64,000 nucleotides of DNA, taken from positions 1-64,000 of the forward strand of contig NZ_JAFIDN010000002.1 of the NCBI RefSeq assembly GCF_017921895.1, written 5' to 3'. The DNA comes from Natronogracilivirga saccharolytica (GTDB taxonomy: Bacteria; Bacteroidota; Rhodothermia; Balneolales; Natronogracilivirgulaceae). Positions 41,617 through 49,375 of the stretch are shown here, one piece after another. The position numbers and the translations under genes were made by a program. Each line of letters begins with the position of its first letter. Positions within the stretch are counted from its first letter, which is position 1. The notes below the pieces were generated by a model that was not told where the DNA came from, searched no databases, and saw nothing but the letters and a program-made list of their open reading frames with translations.

Positions 41617-42858
41617 TTACACATACGCGGCAATCTGATTAAGCAGCTCTTCGTTGCTTTCTGTGCGCTTGAGGACCTGAAGCAGGCTCGCCATGGACTC
41701 CTTGGGTGATTTTTTAAGCAAATATCGCCTTACCATGTTCCGCTCCTCAAGTGAATCGTCGATAAACTTGTCCTCGTTTCGGGTACCTGATGCTGCAATA
41801 TTAATAGCCGGGAAAATTCTGTCATTTGCGATCTCGCGGTCAAGAACCAGCTCCATATTGCCAGTTCCTTTAAATTCCTCAAATATAAGGTCATCCATTC
41901 TGGAATTCGTTTCCACAAGACAGGTAGCAATGATGGTAAGCGAGCCTCCGTTTTCGATTTTTCTTGCAGAACCGAAAATTTTCTTAGGGATGTCAAGTGC
42001 GCGAATATCGAGTCCGCCCGACATGGTACGCCCCCCGCCTGCTTGTGCGGCATTGTAGGCACGACTCAGGCGCGTTATTGAGTCGATAAGCAACACTGAG
42101 TCTTTACCCATTTCCGCTTTTCGCTTGACATAGCCCAGCGCCAGTTCGGAAATACGCGTATGGCTTTTGGTGGACTTGTCATTGGATGATGCAAACACCC
42201 TTCCCCTGGTGGTTCGGATAAAATCTGTAACCTCCTCAGGCCGCTCATCCACAAGCAGCACAGCCAGCTCAATATCCGGATGGTAATCGTCAATGGACCT
42301 GGCTATGTTTTTCAAAAGAACCGTCTTCCCTGTTCTGGGAGGCGCCACAATCAAGGCACGCTGGCCTTTGCCAATGGGAGCTATAAGATCAATAACACGC
42401 TGTTCTGTCTCATCAGGAGTTCGTGACAGCTTGATCTGTTCAATTGGCATGATGGGTGTCTGTAGGTCAAACCTGACTGCTTTTGCCCAGACTTCATACG
42501 GTTCACCATTAACCTTGCTGACACTTACCAGTCTCTGATTGCCACGCTGATCTTTTTCAATTTCTCCCTCAACAAGTAGCCCCGGTTTCAAATTGAAAAA
42601 CCGAACCATCTCCGGCATAACGAACGGATCCTGCTGTGTCGCTGAAAATTCGTGATCAAATTTTCTCAAAAATCCGACACCTTTCTCCGTAAGTTCCATC
42701 ACCCCGGAATATACACCGGCCGGCTTTACATGTTGATTGTCAAGAAAATTGGGAAGACCACCACCACGATTCTGGTTGCCGCCTTTTTTTCCTTTGGGAC
42801 GGTTTTTGTTTTTCTTCCGTTTTCTGTTGCGACTTTTTTTATCCTGAGAATTACTCAT
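41617..42858 (-). CDS. rho: Transcription termination factor Rho
   Basis: RNA-dependent hexameric helicase that ends transcription. 413 residues. The RNA-binding cold-shock-like domain starts near residue 46 (AGVYSGVMELTEKGVGFLRK); the P-loop is APPRTGKTV at 172-180, with VDERPEEVTD and the Q-loop/R-loop region STKSHTRISE and SGGLDIRALD. Odd: the N-terminal helical Rho_N domain is missing; instead residues 5-35 are a Lys/Arg/Asn/Gly-rich tail. Many Bacteroidota Rho proteins are much longer because of an insertion there. Confidence 0.95.
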   Translation of the reverse strand: MSNSQDKKSRNRKRKKNKNRPKGKKGGNQNRGGGLPNFLDNQHVKPAGVYSGVMELTEKGVGFLRKFDHEFSATQQDPFVMPEMVRFFNLKPGLLVEGEIEKDQRGNQRLVSVSKVNGEPYEVWAKAVRFDLQTPIMPIEQIKLSRTPDETEQRVIDLIAPIGKGQRALIVAPPRTGKTVLLKNIARSIDDYHPDIELAVLLVDERPEEVTDFIRTTRGRVFASSNDKSTKSHTRISELALGYVKRKAEMGKDSVLLIDSITRLSRAYNAAQAGGGRTMSGGLDIRALDIPKKIFGSARKIENGGSLTIIATCLVETNSRMDDLIFEEFKGTGNMELVLDREIANDRIFPAINIAASGTRNEDKFIDDSLEERNMVRRYLLKKSPKESMASLLQVLKRTESNEELLNQIAAYV

Positions 42859-43040
42859 AGTTTTATTGTTGTCGTAGATGTGAATACAGTACCAGTACCA
42901 TCAGCCGAAGTATTTAAACAGGCATAGCGAATACAGTACAGATGCATTCCGCACTCCTGCTGTCCCGATTATCCGGACAGATTGATTATTTCACAGAAAT
43001 GTAGAGAATTCCAGGGAGCCGCCTACATGCTCATTGCATG

Positions 43041-44345
43041 TTATCTGACCGTAGTCTCTTCGGCAATCCAGGAATAACAATCTCTCAGCGAACCATTGAT
43101 TTCAAGAGATTCACCGGTATTCCAGTTCTGATAGAATTTCTCTTCGGCTGTTGGCGTAACCGGTTCATAAGTCCGGTAGAGTCTGTCAGCCGTACTGGCT
43201 ACACCTGAGTTACGCTCTTTTGCCTCATCAAGGTAATCCAGTACTAACCAATATACAGCTTTGTCTCTTCTGCCCATATCGCCGCCGGCACAACGTGATA
43301 CTGCTTCAACGTATATCCTGGCAATGGTGATCTTGGGTTCTCCCCAGTTCGGATCTTCATTGGCAGCACGCCGTGCATAATTTCTTGCTTCCTGAAGCTC
43401 CCTCATGCTCAGATAGTTTTCTGCAATACGAAGTGAGCTTTCAGCTTTTTCAGATCCTTCCTGAACTTCATGAGCTTCCCGGAAGTATTGGTTGGCCTCA
43501 CTATAGTCTCCGCGATCCTGATGCTTATTCGCCAGTCTGAGAATATTTTCTGCACTGGGGTCTTCTTCGTACATTCTGACGGCCATATCCTCCGCTTGTT
43601 CAGAGTCGCCGATCGCCATATACAACTCATAAAGCTCATCCATAAGACCCAGATTTGACGGATCCTCTTCCAGATCTCCCAATAGCAGCTCAATACGTTC
43701 TTCCGGATCGGTAATCAGCTCATTACGGGTTTCGGCAAAAAACTCCCTGAGGTTGTCATCCGCATATGGTTCGGCACTATTGATTATGGAAAAGGCTCTG
43801 TCAGTCTGATTTCTTCTTGCATAGTTCTGCACCATGATCTGAACATAGTATCCGTTTCCGGCTTCCGTAGCCCTTTGCGTGTCCATATTGAACATGGTCT
43901 CATAATCTTCCAGTGCCTGCTGATGAGCATTGCTTATGTAATCGGCATGCTCCTGGAAAAAGCGCCCGCGGTTAAAATGCCACCGGTATTTGTCGATCTG
44001 TTCGTCATCGAAAAGTGCAAACACCCTGTCATACATCTGCAGAGCGGAGTCAAGATAGGCTTCCCGCAGCGAGGGATCATCCTGCTGTTCGGACATATGC
44101 TCGTAAATATTGATCATTCTGCGGAAGTTGCGGTCTCCACGGTAGTTTCCGGGATATTCCTCCATTTGAGTCGGATGTGCTTCTGTCAGCCAGCGGCCGT
44201 AAACCAGGGCGGTTTCATACTGTTCATTCCGGTAGTCTTCAGAAAACAGCGACTGAATCTGAAGCGGAGTGTAACCGAATGGTTGTGAATGAGCTGACCC
44301 TGCAGCTACAAGAAAAATAAGCAGGAATAACGTTGATCTAATCAT
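43041..44345 (-). CDS. Exported tetratricopeptide-repeat protein
   Basis: 434 residues. A signal peptide (hydrophobic STLFLLIFLVAAGSA, cleavage after SAHSQ) is followed by helical repeats with TPR spacing and character, for example in NQYFREAHEVQEGSEKAESS, AENYLSMRELQEARNYARRA and MDELYELYMAIGDSEQAEDM. A conserved-looking C-terminus holds three cysteines (SRCAGGD and LRDCYSW). Function unknown, probably periplasmic protein-protein contacts. It follows the barrel protein gene by 28 bases; the order GlgA-like, DUF4270-like, barrel, TPR suggests one transcript. Confidence 0.7.
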   Translation of the reverse strand: MIRSTLFLLIFLVAAGSAHSQPFGYTPLQIQSLFSEDYRNEQYETALVYGRWLTEAHPTQMEEYPGNYRGDRNFRRMINIYEHMSEQQDDPSLREAYLDSALQMYDRVFALFDDEQIDKYRWHFNRGRFFQEHADYISNAHQQALEDYETMFNMDTQRATEAGNGYYVQIMVQNYARRNQTDRAFSIINSAEPYADDNLREFFAETRNELITDPEERIELLLGDLEEDPSNLGLMDELYELYMAIGDSEQAEDMAVRMYEEDPSAENILRLANKHQDRGDYSEANQYFREAHEVQEGSEKAESSLRIAENYLSMRELQEARNYARRAANEDPNWGEPKITIARIYVEAVSRCAGGDMGRRDKAVYWLVLDYLDEAKERNSGVASTADRLYRTYEPVTPTAEEKFYQNWNTGESLEINGSLRDCYSWIAEETTVR

Positions 44346-44373
44346 GGTCTTGAAATTATACTTAAAGTTGTTG

Positions 44374-45669
44374 CTACTGCAGACGTCGTTGTATGAACAT
44401 CAGTTCAGACAAGTTGAATGAAACCTTGAGGCCAAACACTCTTTCCGAAACCAGTCCGTCGCTGTCCGTTCCTCGGAACCCATACTCGGCATTAATATCA
44501 ATGGAGGAGTTGGTCCTTGAAGACGGAATACCAATACCGGCATGTATCGAAAACGTTTCAATGCTTGAATCATTAAGTTTCAGGTTGCCTGTATCGTATG
44601 ATACGCCCAGCCGGTATACAAAGTTCGAAAACATGGTCGCACCGTCTCTTCGGGGAGCGATATACTGTCCGCCCAGTCCGGCACGGAACCTGTCCTGAAG
44701 ATTGGGATCAGATTCGCCATTGAAATTTGAGTAGTTATCCCAGTTCTGATAGAGAAGGTCTGTGCTGAGCTGAAGGGCCGGGTTAATATTGTAGGAAAAT
44801 CCAGCGCTAGCTTCAAGCGGATATGTGGCATCACCATCGCCATATTCCGAAGCCGGTCTCACATCGACATCCATGAAATCAACCCGTGTTTCAAGACTTC
44901 TCTCCGAAACAAAATTTACGGGCAATGATACCATTAATCCAAATGCCGCACGATCATTCTGCCTGAAGGCGTCTCTTCTGGAGTAGTACAGTCCAAAACG
45001 GTTCCCAAACCCGTAGTGCGATGTAGATTCTTTAAGATTGGATGAGCGGTAATCGGCATCCTCGAATGAAACCGTTTGCGTTCTGTTAATGGATCCAAGA
45101 AACAGAGACGGAGCATAACCGACCGACAAATGCCTTGTAAAGCGGATACCAATACCGGCTTCGATTTTGTTTATGCCTCCGCTGCCCTGATTTTCAATAG
45201 AATAATTAAGATCCGACCCGGAATGGTTTTGACTGGCCGGAAGTACATAATCGTTCAGAGTGGTATATCTTGAGCTGGTTTTGGGTGTGATGGATAATGA
45301 TACACCCATTCGATCGCGATAAATAGGCATAACCATCTGAAACGGTCCGGTCTGGAATTGGGTTGACTGGACCTGCTCTGTTCCGAATGTTGCATCATGG
45401 CTTTTCATTTCAAAAACACCGCTGACGTTGGTGAAAACCGCCCGTGACCATGAAGCCGGGTTGGCGACACTCGAAATACGGTTATCATGCATGGCAACCC
45501 CGTAAACTCCCATTCCGTCTGCATACGTTGCCCGAAAATCGTATGGTGTTCCAAGACCATAGTGGGAGTATACCGACCCGCCCTTCCATATATCGCGGGA
45601 CTCAGAGCTGGCTGAAAGACCCACAACGAGAAAAGCAGCTAAAGCCAGTGTTGTGATTAACTTTTGCAT
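44374..45669 (-). CDS. Outer-membrane beta-barrel protein, FadL-like shape
   Basis: 431 residues with a signal peptide (TTLALAAFLVVGLSAS). The body shows repeating amphipathic strands and sequences such as SVANPASWSRA, GIGIRFTRHLSVGYAPS and NSSIDINAEYGFRG, which resemble the FadL/OmpP1/PorV group of 14-strand barrels, but no hallmark allows a firm family call. It starts five bases after the DUF4270-like stop, so the two are probably made together, perhaps as a lipoprotein-barrel pair. Confidence 0.65.
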   Translation of the reverse strand: MQKLITTLALAAFLVVGLSASSESRDIWKGGSVYSHYGLGTPYDFRATYADGMGVYGVAMHDNRISSVANPASWSRAVFTNVSGVFEMKSHDATFGTEQVQSTQFQTGPFQMVMPIYRDRMGVSLSITPKTSSRYTTLNDYVLPASQNHSGSDLNYSIENQGSGGINKIEAGIGIRFTRHLSVGYAPSLFLGSINRTQTVSFEDADYRSSNLKESTSHYGFGNRFGLYYSRRDAFRQNDRAAFGLMVSLPVNFVSERSLETRVDFMDVDVRPASEYGDGDATYPLEASAGFSYNINPALQLSTDLLYQNWDNYSNFNGESDPNLQDRFRAGLGGQYIAPRRDGATMFSNFVYRLGVSYDTGNLKLNDSSIETFSIHAGIGIPSSRTNSSIDINAEYGFRGTDSDGLVSERVFGLKVSFNLSELMFIQRRLQ

Positions 45670-45674
45670 AATGC

Positions 45675-46880
45675 TTACTGATCTTTGGAGAAACTGGTTA
45701 TGAGTAGCTTGGGGCTTCGTCCCGGGTCGTTTTTACCTGAAATAATGTGCGGGAAAACTCTTCCGTCATTGGCGCCGATAACACCATACAATTTACGGGA
45801 ATCCGAATTCAGATGAAGCCGTTCATTAACGAGATTGGTCAGATTGAACCGGAATGAGTTGTCTTCAGAACGAATGTTTGACTGGAATGTGGGGTCTGCT
45901 GTAATGGCGAAATCCAACTGCTCGTCTTCCAGCTGATACACCCGCATGGTTTCGGAACCCGGACGCAGAAATGTTGACGGAACATCCTGCTGCATACTCA
46001 CTGTATCTTTATACATCACGAGTTCGACTCGCGAAAAATTGTTTGTGCCCAGGAATTCTTCTGTAAATTCAATATCAAGTTCCAGCATGTGTCTCATGGT
46101 ATTGAAGACCAGCCGGCTTCCGTCTGCATCATTACTGAAGGTGAGATCTTTTTCAAGCGAAACAGCCCATCGCCGGAATTCCTGGCTGATTCCACCCTCA
46201 CCGTCAGCAGTTTCAAAAAGCAGTTCAGCCTGAGACGGTTCAAATGAGAACATTTTGCCGTTATCGTCGGCAGGAACAATTGCCAGTCCATGCATTTCTG
46301 CTTCATATAATGAATCCCGGACCGCATCGGATTCCGTCATGAAGATTTCACGGTACTTGTCGGCCCATTGCTGATCAAGGGGAACAACAATCGAGTCACT
46401 GTCGGTAAGAGTAAATTCTGCAACAACAGAATGTCCGAGTTCCGGAATGGAATCATAGCGCCAGGAGCTGCTTCTCCAGCGCCTTTCGATTTCCACGATG
46501 TGATAGCTGGCCGGCTCCGCCTCCATCCCGTAAAAATAATCGGGACTCAGGGCGATGCTGGCCGCGGCACCCGGCCCGATACTGTCTGCTCCCTCTTCGC
46601 GATCGATGGAAGGTCTCAGCATGGCTGTTGCAAACAGTTGCCCGATAGCCGGATCATCAACACTTCCGGTGGTTACATATTGTCTGTTTCCGCTGAACGA
46701 TGGAGTACTGATAATGGAGGTGTCATCCAGCAACACGGTGTCTGCTTTGACAGAGGCATCGTCAGGAGACAGATCACCGCCGACAACAGGAGTATCATCA
46801 CAACCTGAAAAAATCCATATGGTCAGAAGCAACGCAAGGGATAATGTCAGACGGTTGGAGATGCCGTCGAACGTTTGCAT
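45675..46880 (-). CDS. DUF4270-like lipoprotein
   Basis: 401 residues from the ATG at 46880. The frame is open 47 codons further upstream, but that part lies inside the GlgA-like gene, and only the ATG at 46880 places a lipoprotein signal at the N-terminus (LALLLTIWIFSGC, C27). Sequence after the cysteine, DDTPVVGGDL, and the position directly after a short GlgA-like gene match the DUF4270 family of Bacteroidota surface lipoproteins. Function unknown. The upstream stop is 16 bases away. Confidence 0.7.
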   Translation of the reverse strand: MQTFDGISNRLTLSLALLLTIWIFSGCDDTPVVGGDLSPDDASVKADTVLLDDTSIISTPSFSGNRQYVTTGSVDDPAIGQLFATAMLRPSIDREEGADSIGPGAAASIALSPDYFYGMEAEPASYHIVEIERRWRSSSWRYDSIPELGHSVVAEFTLTDSDSIVVPLDQQWADKYREIFMTESDAVRDSLYEAEMHGLAIVPADDNGKMFSFEPSQAELLFETADGEGGISQEFRRWAVSLEKDLTFSNDADGSRLVFNTMRHMLELDIEFTEEFLGTNNFSRVELVMYKDTVSMQQDVPSTFLRPGSETMRVYQLEDEQLDFAITADPTFQSNIRSEDNSFRFNLTNLVNERLHLNSDSRKLYGVIGANDGRVFPHIISGKNDPGRSPKLLITSFSKDQ

Positions 46881-46896
46881 ATATTGAAAACCTGTG

Positions 46897-47691
46897 TTAT
46901 TCGGTAATTTTTTTGTAGTAATCGGCAAATTTTGCTGACACATCCTGGGGTGAGCCCTGAATTTTGTCGGGTGTGACACCGATCTGACTGAATGTATCAT
47001 CAAGCTCGCTGCCAAGCTCATTGCCGGTCACAATGTGATCTGCATAACGCAGACCGGCCCTGAGAAAGTCTACCTTGCCGTCGAAAATAACGGAACTTCG
47101 GTCAAAGTCGTCAGGAAGTGCCATTATGTCCAGGATGCTTTCATCAAATATGCCGTGATTTGTTGCACTGTGCACATTAAAAACTACCCGGGTATTCGAA
47201 AAATTGTCATCGTTTTTATAAACAGACTTCAGAAAAACCGGGATAAAACCGGACGCCCAGTCATGGCAATGAATTACGTCGGGCTTCCAGCCGAGTTTCT
47301 TAACGGTTTCCAGAACACCCTTATTATAAAAAACGAGGCGCTGATCATTATCAGGAAAAAAAGTATCGGTCTTCTCGTCAGTAAACAGACCTTTCCTTTT
47401 GAAAAAAGTGTCGTTATCGAGAAAATAGACCTGAAGCTTGGCATTGGGAATGCTTGCAACTTTTATGCGCATGCTCTCATCCCGGTCGGCAACACGTACT
47501 TTTATACCCGCAAGCCGTATTACCTCATGAAGCCGGTTGCGCCTGTCGTTGATCGAACCGTATTTGGGGAGTAGCAACCGAATTTCAAACCCTTTATCCT
47601 GCAGTGATGCCGGCAAAAAACGCAGCAGATCTGCAGTGTGTGTCATGCGTGCGAAAGGTGATATTTCTGCAGCGGCATATAAAATTTTCAT
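46897..47691 (-). CDS. Short glycogen-synthase-like protein (N-terminal GT5 domain only)
   Basis: 264 residues matching only the N-terminal Rossmann domain of bacterial glycogen synthase: MKILYAAAEISPF at the start, LLPKYGSINDRRNRLHEVI, FLDNDTFFKRKGLF, CHDWASGFIPVFL and VFNVHSATNHGIFD. The ADP-glucose-binding K-x-G-G motif after the first strand is absent (ARMTHTADLLRFLP instead), and the entire C-terminal domain is missing. This short form is common in Bacteroidota, so it is not a broken gene, but catalysis is doubtful. Downstream of malQ and glgB by 121 bases. Confidence 0.8.
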   Translation of the reverse strand: MKILYAAAEISPFARMTHTADLLRFLPASLQDKGFEIRLLLPKYGSINDRRNRLHEVIRLAGIKVRVADRDESMRIKVASIPNAKLQVYFLDNDTFFKRKGLFTDEKTDTFFPDNDQRLVFYNKGVLETVKKLGWKPDVIHCHDWASGFIPVFLKSVYKNDDNFSNTRVVFNVHSATNHGIFDESILDIMALPDDFDRSSVIFDGKVDFLRAGLRYADHIVTGNELGSELDDTFSQIGVTPDKIQGSPQDVSAKFADYYKKITE

Positions 47692-47812
47692 AGTAAGACG
47701 TTTGACTTTTCAGAACTGCCTTTGGCAATCCGGACAATAGTATTGGTGAACGATCAAATCGTGTTTGGTTAATCTTGTAAAGATACGGAAAATCGGCCTT
47801 AGATTAAAATAT

Positions 47813-49357
47813 TCAAGGCTCTTCTGCCTCAATATCGGAGATATTTGAGTCTTCCCGGGCATCTCTGGAGTTCCTGTTGCTGATTGCGGCAATATGCCGT
47901 ATCCGTTCTCTGTCAAGACTTTCCAGCATCTCATCCGTATACCGCCACAACCAGTTGTTTTCAGTAGTTCCGGGGAAGTTCATGCGATGCTCCCCGTCAA
48001 GGTCCATAAAATCCTGAAGCGGAAAGATAGCCTGATTGGCAACCGACAGCATACCCAGACGGATAAGCTGCCAGCTGACATCCGAACCGTCAGACTGTGT
48101 ATACTCCCTGAGATAGTTGCGCTCTTTCTCAGGAGCCTGCTGGTACCAGCCAATAGTCGTGTCGTTGTCGTGTGTCCCCGAATAAACGATGCAGTTGGAT
48201 GTCCCATAGTTGTGCGGAAGAAATCCATTGCCGGGATCATCAAATGCGAATTGAAGTACTTTCATGCCAGGAAAGTTGAACTGATCCCTCAGCCTGACCA
48301 CATCAGGAGTAATAACCCCCAGGTCTTCAGCGATGATGGGCAGCTTGCCAAGTTCTTTTTCAATGGCAAAAAACAGTTTTTCTCCGGGCCCTTTAACCCA
48401 TCGCCCGTTTTGAGCTGTTTTAGCATCAGCCTTGATCTCCCAGTAAGCGTCAAATCCTCTGAAATGATCAACACGGATAGCATCAAACATGACAAACATC
48501 TGCCGGAAACGTTCAATCCACCATTTATAGCCGTCTTTTTCCAGCTCCTTCCAGCGATATAGCGGGTTCCCCCACAGTTGTCCCGTCTCGCTGAAATAAT
48601 CCGGCGGCACACCGGAAACAAGCAACCGGTTTCCGGTTTCATCAACATCAAAAAATTTCTTGTTTGCCCAAACATCGGAACTGTTATGGTCGACGAAAAT
48701 CGGAATGTCACCGATAATTTTTATCTGCTTGCCGTTCGCATATTTACGCAGGGCCATCCACTGCTCAAAAAACTCAAACTGTATCCAGTACTGAGATTCA
48801 ATGCGCTTTTTCAGCCGCTTTCTGGCGTTACTGAGTGCCTTGCCCTCACGCCTGGCCAGCGCCTCATCCCACTGGTTCCACGGTTTTTTATCGTTTTCAA
48901 GCAGACAGGCCATAAACAGGACATAATCATCCAGCCAGTGGCTGTTGTCTTTCTTGAATGCCCTGAACCTTTTTTTCTCCTTCTCATCAGATTTCTGATA
49001 AAAGCGTTCACACGCAATATTGAACAGCTTGTCTTTTATGGCGTAGGCTTTGTCATAATCTGCTGTTGTTGATTGAGGCAGCCTGCTTTCTTCCAGTTCT
49101 GATGCCGTGAGAAGCCCTTTTGCCCTGAGCACCTCGGGACTAACAAGGTAGGGATTTCCGGCAAATGCCGAGTAACTGGCATAAGGGGAATTGCCGAATC
49201 CGGTCGGACCAAGGGGCAGAATCTGCCAAACCCCCTGGTGTGTTTCCTCAAGAAAGTCAATAAAGCGGTAGGCTTTTTCTCCCAGGTCTCCAATGCCATA
49301 GTCGGACGGAAATGATGTCGGGTGGACAAGCGTACCGAATGATCTCGTAAAATCCAT
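47813..49357 (-). CDS. malQ: 4-alpha-glucanotransferase (amylomaltase, GH77)
   Basis: Transfers alpha-1,4-glucan segments between glycogen or maltodextrin chains, releasing glucose. 514 residues, the DPE1-type length. GH77 landmarks are PLGPTGFGNSPY, IFVDHNSSDVW, the nucleophile region AIRVDHFRGFDAYWEI, the acid/base region IIAEDLGVITPDV and YSGTHDNDTTIGW with the transition-state aspartate. It starts 18 bases after the glgB stop, so they form one operon of glycogen structure genes. Confidence 0.94.
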   Translation of the reverse strand: MDFTRSFGTLVHPTSFPSDYGIGDLGEKAYRFIDFLEETHQGVWQILPLGPTGFGNSPYASYSAFAGNPYLVSPEVLRAKGLLTASELEESRLPQSTTADYDKAYAIKDKLFNIACERFYQKSDEKEKKRFRAFKKDNSHWLDDYVLFMACLLENDKKPWNQWDEALARREGKALSNARKRLKKRIESQYWIQFEFFEQWMALRKYANGKQIKIIGDIPIFVDHNSSDVWANKKFFDVDETGNRLLVSGVPPDYFSETGQLWGNPLYRWKELEKDGYKWWIERFRQMFVMFDAIRVDHFRGFDAYWEIKADAKTAQNGRWVKGPGEKLFFAIEKELGKLPIIAEDLGVITPDVVRLRDQFNFPGMKVLQFAFDDPGNGFLPHNYGTSNCIVYSGTHDNDTTIGWYQQAPEKERNYLREYTQSDGSDVSWQLIRLGMLSVANQAIFPLQDFMDLDGEHRMNFPGTTENNWLWRYTDEMLESLDRERIRHIAAISNRNSRDAREDSNISDIEAEEP

Positions 49358-49375
49358 AAAAAAATAATGTATTAA

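Noticed and set aside
43025-43041. Hairpin ACATGC-TCATT-GCATGT at the TPR gene end as a terminator
   Set aside because: The stem overlaps the stop codon of the minus-strand gene and no T-run follows on that strand.
46897-47691. glgA pseudogene truncated at the 3' end
   Set aside because: The frame is intact, a normal gene follows after 16 bases, and the short form with the same altered N-terminal motif is typical of Bacteroidota, so it is a real gene of a short family.
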